This document shows, in pieces, positions 10,901 through 17,865 of a stretch of 64,000 nucleotides of DNA. Origin of the DNA: Abyssibacter profundi. Lineage in GTDB: Bacteria > Pseudomonadota > Gammaproteobacteria > Nevskiales > OUC007. The stretch's first letter is position 1; the number at the start of each line of letters is the position of its first letter. Below the pieces are notes generated by a model, which was given only the letters and a program-made list of their open reading frames with translations, was not told the origin of the DNA and searched no databases. A program made the position numbers and the translations under genes. Location: assembly GCF_003151135.1 (NCBI RefSeq), contig NZ_QEQK01000006.1, positions 97,804-161,803 on the forward strand, read 5' to 3'.

Positions 10901-11593
10901 CAGGTCAGCTACCAGACCAGTGACGACAGCGCGTCTGCCAGTGCCGGCGACTACGTCAGCAGCAGCGGCACGCTGGCACTGGCACCCGGCGAAACCTCAG
11001 CCACGGTGACGGTGCCGGTCAGTGGCGATTTGCTGGATGAGGCTGATGAGCGCTTTGTCGTCACCTTGAGTGCGCCGGTTCGGGCGACCTTGGCGGACGC
11101 CGAGGCGGTGGGACTGATTGAGGATGATGACCGGATGCCAGAGCTGTCCATCGCATCGGCCGGCGTTCTGGAAGGTGATAGCGGCACGGTTAGCCTGCAG
11201 TTCGATGTAAGCCTTTCCGCGCCGAGCGGCCGCGCAGTCTCGGTTCGCTACGCCACTGCGGATGGAACAGCGACCACAGCTGACGGGGACTACGACGCCA
11301 CCAGTGGCCAGCTCAATTTTGCGGCGGGTCAGACCATACGATCGATTTCGGTCACGGTGCGCGGGGACACGAATGTTGAGGCCGATGAGCAGTTCACCGT
11401 GGTACTGACGGATCCCGTCAACGCCGTCCTCGAGACCGCCAGCGCGACGGGTGGGATTGGCAACGACGATGAGGCCGGCGGTGGCGGTGGTTCGGGCAGC
11501 CTGGGTCTGTTGTGGCTCTGGGGCTGCCTGCTGGCCGGCTGGATGCGCCGCCGAGCCCTGGCCGAGCTGGGGAGGTCCCGACAGCCGGGCTGA
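4907..11593 (+). CDS. Giant surface/secreted protein: DUF11-like region, 13 tandem Calx-beta domains, GlyGly-CTERM sorting tail
   Basis: 2228 residues from ATG 4907, chosen because GGAGGAG ends 6 bases before it; the longer reading from 4811 overlaps the porin gene. A basic stretch and hydrophobic segment (WLQRLALTALMVPCLVIGG) may act as signal sequence. Residues to about 560 are unassigned; about 565-700 resemble a DUF11/conserved-repeat domain. From about 724 to 2190 come 13 Calx-beta units of about 112 residues, each with EGNSG/EGDSG, DGTATTADGDY, FAPGET and DEADETF, ending TGTIxxDDPLP; acidic loops imply calcium binding. The C-terminus is GGGGGSGS, a hydrophobic helix, then RRR: the GlyGly-CTERM pattern recognised by rhombosortase after type II secretion. 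Likely an adhesin or envelope scaffold. The next gene starts 2 bases after the stop. Confidence 0.88.
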   Translation: MRQDQVQPQPGHRSSGKHWLQRLALTALMVPCLVIGGDELARQYIVFQYQANDAAIGGEQTAPAVATAGGLQSIGSNADGSTRVDPLVTVTVWESPNQDGDTDGDRNIYGLLRITDAVTANPIEYSDGDTTFPGWTHQEIRFAVNSDGAGDQSEPRVAITASDGSFPQTYQVLVTWTDSGSGVPVVKGRLFAFQSDDASTLAPLDGQGEFTVFPGTFTTTRASDVAFDTTADPIRRFLVSAIFTADAGTDRGLIVRQIAADDAAGTGNVITLVATESAGAPVHPLTQRLAAGRNVFGLVWDFDDGAGRRDVRWQLFGADGSEYLAAQRVSQVDGGESYARPDIALGDICPDDALDDCADSLDSSESSTSLSPDHVLLVMEPNHYQLIPNENGMTGPASYTLPDNLQTIDSSVASVSGPQVVTVGRAEREGAQSNTAGNFGNSAVDNYPPKGEDFTLTWVRSSALPGVESEVMGRRISQSDDVTLTAIGPLPAEHNAAQNVAVAGFPFSLVVREYCSDFGQVDGPDDGTYYFTYCRSQFMDYALAWQASGPNDDGDIFVSLVGDPGGVDLDLSVYDGPAEAEENEAGLAFTATVKNANNLPAGPGFTVRFQTPFSGFTRTDFNRWACNAESGSETNRVCTYIGNQLNPGFEIQLNYVATAPGSGGELSSIATVHADEGGQVYDGTGSSMPSEGGFGGVGDNPGEEKNPDTTRQSKTVETSVNSTPPVVSLPETTSEVLEDAGTLTVTVALDKNAEDEVSIPYSLSGTATAGDDYSNFTASPIVIAAGSREATIQGTVVDDSLDEGRETVVITLGTPTNATLGANDTHTLTIQDDDPLPTLSVADVTVTEGDADTVNAVFTVSLSAASGRAVTVAYATSDGSARTADGDYQARSGTLSFAAGETTKTVTVPVQGDTRDEADETFELGLSDPSNATVTTNSATGTITDDDPLPALSIADASQAEGDSGTRDLQFSVQLSAASGRDITVAYATSDGTATTADSDYNAASGTLTFAAGETQKTIEVSIVGDTRNEADETFEVTLSNPAQATLDQATATGTIQNDEGLPTLSVADVSVAEGHSGTTAMTFTVELSAVSGQTVTADYATVEGTATDGDFVAATGQITIPAGQSTASIEISVQGDRLDEADETFDLVLSNPGNAALEDGRATGTIVDDDATPSLAIAAATVTEGNSGQQTLTLAVTLSAASGRTVTVRYTTRDGSATTADGDYQARSGQLSFAPSETSQSIQVAVNGDTRHEPDEQFSVRLSEATNATIQTATANGTITNDDAVPELRVGNAQVEEGNSGTATLNFTVSLSAASGQAVSMQFATRDDSATTGDSDYSAASGSLTIPAGETSRRVAVTVAGDTRNEADETLQLVISEAQNAQIVDATGVGTIVNDDPLPALRIEDRSIAEGDSGTSRLVFPVSLSAASGRMVTVSYQTADGTATTADGDYVAASGSVAFAPGETAKTIEVQISGDTVREEDESFSVTLSSPANASLERAAAAGTIVNDEGVPTVTVADVEIAEGDSGLSPVVFEVRLSAESASAVTLDFATRDGSATTVDNDYESSSGTLTFAPGETAKSVTVNVRGDALDEADEQFQLQLSNASGAAIGDSSATATITDDDPLPALSIADVTYGEGNSGSRVVEMTISLSRTSGRDVSLSWASRDGTATTADGDYQAGSGSLTIPAGSASATIGLQLGGDTRHEADEHLTVTLSNPTHATLADDTGRLTIRNDDAAPALSVSDVSVTEGNSGDRNAAFVVRLSAASGRTASVRFATADGSATASSGDYVARSGTLTFQAGETEKTVGVTVRGDTRDEPNETFTLALSQPSGASLGTSTATGTIRDDDAAPSLSATGASVSEGHSGTSSLVFQLDLSAASGKTVAVSVATADGSASQAAGDYESVATRVSFAPGETRKQVAVPVRGDRLNESDETLALTLGSASNATLATTSVTGTIVNDDPLPALSIGDTTLAEGDSGNTQAQFTVQLSAASGREVQVSYQTSDDSASASAGDYVSSSGTLALAPGETSATVTVPVSGDLLDEADERFVVTLSAPVRATLADAEAVGLIEDDDRMPELSIASAGVLEGDSGTVSLQFDVSLSAPSGRAVSVRYATADGTATTADGDYDATSGQLNFAAGQTIRSISVTVRGDTNVEADEQFTVVLTDPVNAVLETASATGGIGNDDEAGGGGGSGSLGLLWLWGCLLAGWMRRRALAELGRSRQPG

Positions 11594-11595
11594 CC

Positions 11596-13431
11596 ATGAA
11601 CTGGGTACAGTCCCGGCGGGTCTGGCTTGTCGCCGCCTTGCTGCTAATCGGCCTGGAGTTCCATGTGCTGGGGCTGGGGCGGGGGATGGATCAGCGCTTG
11701 TCGGATCAGCTGACGCGCCACGCTGCCTATCAGCACCCGGCGGATCCGGACATCGTATTGGTGACCATCGACGATGCATCGCTGAACCGGCTTGCCCCGG
11801 TGCTGGGACGGTTCCCCTGGCCGAGGGGGGTGTACGCGGAACTCATCGAATTGTTGAGTCAGTTCGACCCCAAGGCCATCGTGCTGGATGTGTTGCTGAC
11901 CGAGCCCGACGCGTTGCGGCCCGCGCAGGACCGGGCGCTGGCCCAGACCTTGGCGGGCTGCCCATCGTGTTACCTGCCGTTGTTGTTGCTACGCAACGAA
12001 CGGGAGCAGGTGGCCGCGGGGTTCGATCTGGCATCACTGGCGCCGCAGCTTGGTTTGGAGGCTGCAGGTGCTCAGGCGAGCCATCCGCCCATGTTGCTGC
12101 CGGTGCGGGAGTTGATCCAGCCCGGGCAGGTGGGTGCGGTCAACGTGCCGTTGGACCCGGATGGTCTGCTACGGCAGTACCGACGGCGCTGGCGAGCAGG
12201 GGCTTGGTGGGTGCCCTCGTTGCCCTGGCAGGTGGTCAAGAATTGGCGACCTGCAACGGGTTCGGCGGCACCCGCAGATGATCTTGTGCGCCTGCGTTGG
12301 AGCGCTGGGACGCCGGGCTGGTCCAGCTATGGCTTTGCCACCGTCTATGAGGGGCTGATCAATGGGCAGGATGCGTGGTCATCCCGCCTGACGGACAAAC
12401 TCATTATCGTCGGTGCCACCGCATCCGGGTTGAATGATTTTCATCACACGCCTCTGGGGCATCACACCCCGGGTATGGACGTGCTGGCCACGGCAGCGCG
12501 TGGATGGTGGCGGGATGATTTCTATCGCTCGCTGGACGCGCCGATGCTCTGGGGTCTGAAGTGGGCTCTGGTGCTCGGCGCGCTTGCCTGCGTCATGCTC
12601 GCTCGCCGCTGGCTGGTCAGCGTGTTGCTCACCGCTGGCCTGATGATGGTGACCCTCATCGTCATGCGCCAGGCTTTCGTCGGTGGCTGGTATCTACCGC
12701 TAGGTCACGCGGTGTTGATTGGTCTGAGCGTGCTGATCATCGATCTGATTCGCCGTTACCTGGTGACGCGACAGCAACGCCAGGCGATTCGTCAGCATTT
12801 CGGCCGCTTCGTGCACCCCGAGGTTGTCAGTCAGCTCATGGGGATGCCCGATGTCCGGGCCGATGCCCGGGTTGGCCGGAGGGTGCCGGTCACCGTCATG
12901 TTCTCGGATATTCGCGGGTTTACGACCTTTTCGGAAACCCGCTCGGCGCAGGTGGTCTTCAATGCCCTGAACGGCTATTTGGAACGCCAGACTGCGGTGA
13001 TTCTTCGCCACGGTGGGACCATCGACAAGTTCATTGGTGACGGCATCATGGCGTTTTGGGGGGCTCCGCTAGCTGACGCGCATCAATGTGAGGCCGCGGT
13101 GGCTGCGGCCTGCGAAATGCTCGCCGAGGCCGAGCGGTTTTCGCAGGAATGGGCCGAGGAGTTGGGGGAGCCTTTCCGCATCGGCGTGGGTCTGCACCAG
13201 GGCGAGGCCATCGTCGGGTTTCTGGGGTCTGCAGACCGGCTGGATTACACGGCGATTGGCGATGTGGTCAATCTAGCCAGCCGGATCGAGGGACTGACCA
13301 AGGGGCTGGCACCGGTGTTGGTCTCCGATACCGTGCGCAAACAGTGCGACGCCAAGCGCCGCTTCACGCCCATGGGGGCGCATACGGTCAAGGGGCGGGC
13401 CGAAGCGGTGGAACTCTATGCGCCGAACTGA
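11596..13431 (+). CDS. CHASE2-domain class III adenylate/guanylate cyclase
   Basis: 611 residues from ATG 11596; the upstream reading lies within the preceding gene. Layout: N-terminal membrane helix, extracytoplasmic CHASE2 sensor (about 30-310, with DPDIVLVTIDDASL and PFIDxL-like motifs), three membrane helices (about 315-400), then the cyclase domain. The metal-binding aspartates are at FSDIRGF (Asp438) and IGDGIMAFWG (Asp482); DKFIGD and DYTAIGDVVNLASR supply purine-binding and transition-state residues, so the enzyme should be active. It probably makes cAMP in response to an envelope signal. It follows the Calx-beta gene by 2 bases, so translation is likely coupled, and precedes SH3 and M48 genes, a neighbourhood seen for CHASE2 cyclases elsewhere. 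ATP versus GTP preference cannot be settled by eye. Confidence 0.9.
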   Translation: MNWVQSRRVWLVAALLLIGLEFHVLGLGRGMDQRLSDQLTRHAAYQHPADPDIVLVTIDDASLNRLAPVLGRFPWPRGVYAELIELLSQFDPKAIVLDVLLTEPDALRPAQDRALAQTLAGCPSCYLPLLLLRNEREQVAAGFDLASLAPQLGLEAAGAQASHPPMLLPVRELIQPGQVGAVNVPLDPDGLLRQYRRRWRAGAWWVPSLPWQVVKNWRPATGSAAPADDLVRLRWSAGTPGWSSYGFATVYEGLINGQDAWSSRLTDKLIIVGATASGLNDFHHTPLGHHTPGMDVLATAARGWWRDDFYRSLDAPMLWGLKWALVLGALACVMLARRWLVSVLLTAGLMMVTLIVMRQAFVGGWYLPLGHAVLIGLSVLIIDLIRRYLVTRQQRQAIRQHFGRFVHPEVVSQLMGMPDVRADARVGRRVPVTVMFSDIRGFTTFSETRSAQVVFNALNGYLERQTAVILRHGGTIDKFIGDGIMAFWGAPLADAHQCEAAVAAACEMLAEAERFSQEWAEELGEPFRIGVGLHQGEAIVGFLGSADRLDYTAIGDVVNLASRIEGLTKGLAPVLVSDTVRKQCDAKRRFTPMGAHTVKGRAEAVELYAPN

Positions 13432-13452
13432 CCAGCAGGGGGGAGGAACGTG

Positions 13453-13929
13453 ATGCGACGACTTGGAATTTTGCTCATGCTGACCGCGGCGAGTTCGCTT
13501 CCCGCGCTCGCCGGAGAGGGGCGAATCATCCAGCCGGATGTGCTGCGGTCTGACCCAGGCTTCCGGGCGGAGCGACTGGGGACCGTGCCCATTGGCACGG
13601 TGGTCGAGATTCTCGAACAGGATGGCAATTGGGTGCAGGTGACGCTGCCCCAGCCCGCGACGGGCACGACGGCGGTGACCGGCTGGGTACGGTTGCTCAA
13701 TGTCCACGTCTTCGAGCAAGACGATCACCTGAATGTCGTGTCCGATAGCGCGTATGGGGCCGACTCCGAGTTAACGGTGGCGACCGCGGTGCGCGGGATC
13801 GACGTGGAACGGATCGGCCGTGCAAATGCCGACTACAACGCGTTGGCGGCGGTATCGGGCTATGCGGCTTCCGATGAGGACGCCAGACGGTTTGCTGCAG
13901 ACGGAGGCCTGACCCATGAACCGAAGTAA
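13453..13929 (+). CDS. Secreted SH3-like (SH3b) domain protein
   Basis: 158 residues starting at ATG 13453 (GGAGG six bases upstream; the GTG at 13450 is too close). Signal peptide ends ALAGEG. Residues 25-95 form a bacterial SH3 domain: VLRSDPG, then GTVPIGTVVEILEQDGNWVQV and a GWVRLLNVHV strand. The C-terminal part is helical with NADYNALAAVSGYA. Such domains bind peptide or cell-wall ligands. The gene overlaps the M48 protease gene by 14 bases and follows the cyclase by 21, so the three probably act together in the envelope. Confidence 0.75.
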   Translation: MRRLGILLMLTAASSLPALAGEGRIIQPDVLRSDPGFRAERLGTVPIGTVVEILEQDGNWVQVTLPQPATGTTAVTGWVRLLNVHVFEQDDHLNVVSDSAYGADSELTVATAVRGIDVERIGRANADYNALAAVSGYAASDEDARRFAADGGLTHEPK

Positions 13930-14845
13930 CCTGTGGCTGCTCCGGGTCGTTTCAGTGGTCGCCGGTCGCCTATTGCCCCTGGTGCTGGTGTTCTTGACTG
14001 CTTGTGCCGGTCAGCATTTTGATCCGGATTCGCGCCTGGGCGCGGCGGCTACGGCACTGGGTTTGAGCGATGACGTGGATGAATCCCGGGAAATTGAACT
14101 GGGCGAGCGGGCAGCGGCCCATTTGTTAGGCGCTTACCCGCCGGTCGAGGATAGCCGGCGTCAGCGCTACATCAACCTGGTGGGCCGCTGGGTGGCGCAG
14201 CAGTCCCAGCGTCCAGCCTTGCCCTGGCGCTTTGCGTTGATTGATGACCCCGCCATTAATGCACTGGCGGTGCCGGGTGGCATTGTGCTGCTATCCAGCG
14301 GGTTGTGGGACCTGCTCGAAACCGAAGCCGAACTGGCTGCGGTACTGGCTCATGAGATCGCCCATATCGAACAACAGCATCACATGCGAGCGCTGGTTCA
14401 TCAGGGCGTGTGGGGGCGCTTGCTTAGCCACAAGTTGGAGTTTGCCAACCGCTCGGGTGAGCGGGTCGTGATTACCTCGTCCGGACTGTACAAGCTACTG
14501 GCCACCAAACTGACACGGGAGGACGAACTGGCATCCGATCTCCGTGCCCACGCGCTGCTCGAGTCGGCCGGGTATGACAGCCACGCGCTGTCCAGCGTGT
14601 TGCGACGCATGGCCGAGGTCAACACCACAGACGAAGGCCGGCTCAGCTATCTACTGAGCACCCATCCGCCCATGTCAGACCGGCTGGAAAGCCTGCAGAC
14701 AGATGCGCCGCATCAGGGTGACGCCGGGACTCAGGGACGCGATCGCTTCCTGGCGATTGCTCAGGGTCGGACGACCTTCGACGCGCAAGAGGCGGAGGAA
14801 TCCGGCCCCGATCTCATCCCTACATTGTTGGACTTGTATTTCTAG
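13916..14845 (+). CDS. M48-family metalloprotease, lipoprotein
   Basis: 309 residues. A signal peptide ends in the lipobox LTAC, giving a lipid-anchored periplasmic enzyme. The zinc motif HEIAH is at residues 146-150, in AVLAHEIAHIEQQHH; EDELASDLRAHALLESAGYD carries the third ligand glutamate and the usual downstream helix, and LSTHPPMSDRLESL is the typical substrate-groove motif. This is the LoiP/BepA-like group that degrades or refolds misassembled envelope proteins. Overlaps the SH3 gene by 14 bases, so it is the last gene of the porin/Calx-beta/cyclase/SH3 series. No C-terminal TPR is present, unlike BepA. Confidence 0.88.
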   Translation: MNRSNLWLLRVVSVVAGRLLPLVLVFLTACAGQHFDPDSRLGAAATALGLSDDVDESREIELGERAAAHLLGAYPPVEDSRRQRYINLVGRWVAQQSQRPALPWRFALIDDPAINALAVPGGIVLLSSGLWDLLETEAELAAVLAHEIAHIEQQHHMRALVHQGVWGRLLSHKLEFANRSGERVVITSSGLYKLLATKLTREDELASDLRAHALLESAGYDSHALSSVLRRMAEVNTTDEGRLSYLLSTHPPMSDRLESLQTDAPHQGDAGTQGRDRFLAIAQGRTTFDAQEAEESGPDLIPTLLDLYF

Positions 14846-15252
14846 CGAAGCGCCAATCTATTCGCACCGCCGAGACGGCGCCGGTTTTCCCGCGAGCCCA
14901 GGCAGAGTGAGTGCCGCTTGGTTATTCCAAATCAGCGCACGACACGAATGCGTCGGGAACGTATTCGGACGGCCGCAGGCCGGCCCGAAGGGCGAAGCGC
15001 ATGGACGCGCTTCGCAACGCAGGATCGCGGGAAAATCGGCCCGTTCCGTCTGGATTGCGCCTGCAAACAGGCCAGACTGCGTTAGTCGGCGCATCCATGC
15101 GCCTCCCCCGGTGGGCCCGCCTTCGGCGGTTTCAATTCGCTCCCGGCGAATGGGTGCTCGTCGTTCATTTGGAATGACCAAACTTCGCTCCTCGCGCCTT
15201 GCCTGGCCTGTTTGCAGGCAGCAACTGGGCGGTGCGAATCAATCAGCGCTTT
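14846..15252. repeat. Nested long inverted repeats, non-coding (MITE/REP-like element)
   Basis: About 400 bases without a credible gene. The two halves are imperfect inverted copies of each other. Outer arms: ATTCGCACCGCC at 14860-14871 pairs with its complement at 15228-15239. Inner arms: TTGGTTATTCCAAAT (14918-14932) pairs with 15167-15181, one mismatch. Central parts contain two related hairpins around a GCATGGAYGC core (14993-15016 and about 15089-15104). A second pair, GCCTGCAAACAGGCC near 15060, recurs inverted near 15206. No transposase is present; a non-autonomous mobile element or paired REP unit is the best guess. Confidence 0.6.
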
Positions 15253-15253
15253 C

Positions 15254-16264
15254 CTAACGGCCGCCTTGTTGCCGGAGCTGGGTCGGGCTGCGTTCAAACC
15301 AGCGCCGGCAGTTGCGACACAGCACGGTCTGGTCGGCCAGCCCGAGCTGGCCGGCGACCTGTACCAGGGGTTCATCGGTCTCGGTGAGCCATTGCAGCGC
15401 CTGCTCCCTGCGAACGCTGTCCAGGATGTCCTGATAGCGCTGGCCTTCCGCGGCCAGTCGGCGCTGCAGCGTACGGGGGTGGATGTCCAGCAAACGTGCA
15501 ATCACGTCGCGGCGGCCCAGGCTGGTGGACAGCGTCCGCCTGAGCACCGACTCCACCTGTTCGGTCAGGGTTTGCTGATCGGGGTGAAATGCCAGCTGCA
15601 GGTACTCCAGGCTCAGGCGCTGAAGCTCTTCGGACGCCCCCTGCAGCGTGGTATCGAGAAAATGATCGGGCAGGATCAGCTCGGCATGCGGCTCCTCGAA
15701 CGTGAGGGCCGGGCCGAACACCTGGGCGTAGCGACTGGCTGGGGCGGCCGGCGGGTGCGGCATGTGGACCTGCACCAGGGGAACCGGCGCCTGCGCCAGC
15801 CACTGAATAAAGTGCAGCAAGTCGGCCACGCACTGCTCCATGACCTGACGGTGCGGCAGCCAGGAAGGTGCGACCAGCAACAGACGCAGCGCGATCATCC
15901 CGGCCTTCGGTACGCCGGGATGCATGCTCAGGCGAATGGCGGGGCTGTGGGTATGCATATAGCCCAGGCAGATTCGCAAGGCATCGCCCATGGTGTTGGC
16001 GTTCTGCATCGCAATGGCCAGCGGTCCCAGAATGCCGATGTCCTGGCGCTCGGCCATACGCAGGCCCAGGTCAGGGCAATCAGCCGCCCCGGCCACATGC
16101 TCAAGCAGCTGGGCATAGGCGACCAGCGAGATGCGCAGATCATCGTCGTCCAGCGCGGTCAGCGGAATCCCGAAGCGTTGCATCAGCGGCTCGACCGGCT
16201 GCTTCAGTTCCACGAGCAGCTCGGCGAGGCCGCGCATGCCGGCGGCTCTGAACAGGGTCGACAT
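15254..16264 (-). CDS. AraC-family transcriptional regulator (arabinose-binding-like N-terminal type)
   Basis: 336 residues from ATG 16264. The N-terminal two-thirds match the OruR/ArgR-like ligand domain (Arabinose_bd), with the typical ADCPDLGLRMAERQDIGILGPLAIAMQNA stretch split here by helix ends. The C-terminus has the AraC helix-turn-helix pair: VIARLLDIHPRTLQRRLAAEG, then VRREQALQWL and AGQLGLADQTVLCRNCRRWF. Members usually activate a neighbouring catabolic operon; this one diverges from the Baeyer-Villiger monooxygenase. A TTG at 16300 would lengthen it by 12 residues, but that stretch reads better as a promoter (TTGACA, 17 bases, TGTATT), which would put transcription start almost on ATG 16264. 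The unusual CRNC within the second HTH helix region is noted. Confidence 0.85.
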   Translation of the reverse strand: MSTLFRAAGMRGLAELLVELKQPVEPLMQRFGIPLTALDDDDLRISLVAYAQLLEHVAGAADCPDLGLRMAERQDIGILGPLAIAMQNANTMGDALRICLGYMHTHSPAIRLSMHPGVPKAGMIALRLLLVAPSWLPHRQVMEQCVADLLHFIQWLAQAPVPLVQVHMPHPPAAPASRYAQVFGPALTFEEPHAELILPDHFLDTTLQGASEELQRLSLEYLQLAFHPDQQTLTEQVESVLRRTLSTSLGRRDVIARLLDIHPRTLQRRLAAEGQRYQDILDSVRREQALQWLTETDEPLVQVAGQLGLADQTVLCRNCRRWFERSPTQLRQQGGR

Positions 16265-16371
16265 GTCTCCAAATACAAAACATCTGTCTTCAAATGTCAA
16301 TCCACGTCGCCGCCCCGGCGCGATGATGGCGTTAAGGGCGCGTGTAAAGCCCCATCAAAGAGGAGAATCCC

Positions 16372-17865
16372 ATGAGTGAAGTACTCGATGTCCTGATCAT
16401 AGGTGCCGGTGTCTCCGGCATTGGTGCCGCCAGCCGCTTGCGTGCCGAGCACCCGGACAAGCAATTCGTGTTGCTGGAACGTCGCGAGCGCATCGGCGGC
16501 ACCTGGGACTTGTTCCGCTACCCGGGCGTGCGTTCCGATTCGGACATGTTCACCTATGGCTTTTCGTTCAAGCCCTGGCGCGAATACCAGACACTGGCCG
16601 ACGGCACGAGCATTCGTGAGTACCTGGATCGCACGGCCAAAGACTTCGATGTCACTGACCACATCGAATTCGGCATGCACTGCCAGTCCGCTCGATGGGA
16701 TTCGTCCAGCCAGTGCTGGACGGTCACGGCCGTGCACGAGCCCAGCGGCCAGAGCCGGCAGTGGCAGGCGCGTTTCCTGGTTAGCTGCCAGGGCTACTAC
16801 AACCATGACGCCGGCTACCGGCCCCATTTCGAGGGTGAAGACACATTCAAGGGGCAGATGATTCACCCGCAGCAATGGCCTAAGGATCTGGACTACGCCG
16901 ACAAGAATGTGGTCGTGATCGGCAGCGGAGCCACGGCCGTTACGGTGGTCCCCGCCATGGCCGAGAAGGCGAAGAAGGTCACCATGCTGCAGCGCTCCCC
17001 GACCTACATCTTTGCGTTGCCGGGCTGGGATCGCATGACCGAATTGCTGGACAAGGTGCTGCCGCAGCGCTGGAGCTACGCCATCGCGCGCCGTCGCAAC
17101 CTGTTTATCTGGCAGGGCACCTACAAGATCTGCCAGCGGTTCCCGAAGCTGATGCGCAAGTTCTTCGTCGGCCAGGCGCGCCGGCATGTCGGGGAGCGTT
17201 TCCGGCTCGAAGACTTCAACCCCAAATACGATCCTTGGGACCAACGCCTCTGCGCGGTGCCGGATGCCGACTTGTACAACTCCATCCGCGATGACAAGGC
17301 CGAAGTGGTGACCGACCACATCGAACGGATCACCGCCGACGGCATCCAGCTGAAGTCCGGGCGGCATCTGGACGCCGACATCATCGTGACTGCTACGGGC
17401 CTGCAGGTGCAGATGTTCGGCGGCATGGAGATCTCGGTAGACGACCAGCCGTATCAGGTTGCGGAGAAGATGATTTACAAGAGCGTGCTGCTCCAGGATG
17501 TGCCCAACTTTGCCTGGGTGTTCGGCTACATCAACCTGTCCTGGACCATGAAGGCCGACATGTCCGCACAGTACATTTGCAAGCTGCTGTCTTACATGGA
17601 CGAGCAGGGCATCGCGGAGGTGATTCCTCGCGACCACGACGGCGTGATGATGGAAGACAGCGTGCTCGACCAACTCACCGCCGGGTATGTGCAACGGGCC
17701 AAGCAGTTACTCCCGCGGCAGGGTCGGAAGATTCCCTGGGTCGTACGCCATGACTACAAAGAAGACCGTCGCATGATGCTGCAAACCCCAATAGCCGACG
17801 CCCGTCTTGAGACCAAGCCGGCGCGCAAGGCTCCGGCTGTGGATCGGCTGTCCCATGCAGCCTGA
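16372..17865 (+). CDS. AlmA-like flavin-containing Baeyer-Villiger monooxygenase
   Basis: 497 residues. The FAD site is GAGVSGIGAASRL (residues 11-23), followed by GGTWDLFRYPGVRSDSDM, a stretch very close to AlmA-type long-chain alkane monooxygenases. The Baeyer-Villiger fingerprint FxGxxxHxxxWP is present as FKGQMIHPQQWP, and the NADPH Rossmann motif is VIGSGATAVTV. The enzyme should insert oxygen next to a ketone to give an ester, or act on long-chain alkanes. AGAGGAG precedes the start. Its 3' end overlaps an alpha/beta hydrolase gene by 11 bases, matching a ketone to ester to acid plus alcohol route. The divergent AraC regulator is the likely activator. The actual substrate cannot be told from sequence. 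Confidence 0.88.
   Translation: MSEVLDVLIIGAGVSGIGAASRLRAEHPDKQFVLLERRERIGGTWDLFRYPGVRSDSDMFTYGFSFKPWREYQTLADGTSIREYLDRTAKDFDVTDHIEFGMHCQSARWDSSSQCWTVTAVHEPSGQSRQWQARFLVSCQGYYNHDAGYRPHFEGEDTFKGQMIHPQQWPKDLDYADKNVVVIGSGATAVTVVPAMAEKAKKVTMLQRSPTYIFALPGWDRMTELLDKVLPQRWSYAIARRRNLFIWQGTYKICQRFPKLMRKFFVGQARRHVGERFRLEDFNPKYDPWDQRLCAVPDADLYNSIRDDKAEVVTDHIERITADGIQLKSGRHLDADIIVTATGLQVQMFGGMEISVDDQPYQVAEKMIYKSVLLQDVPNFAWVFGYINLSWTMKADMSAQYICKLLSYMDEQGIAEVIPRDHDGVMMEDSVLDQLTAGYVQRAKQLLPRQGRKIPWVVRHDYKEDRRMMLQTPIADARLETKPARKAPAVDRLSHAA

Noticed and set aside
16297..17694. 465-codon minus-strand frame opposite the monooxygenase
   Set aside because: Antisense of a gene with intact FAD and Baeyer-Villiger motifs.
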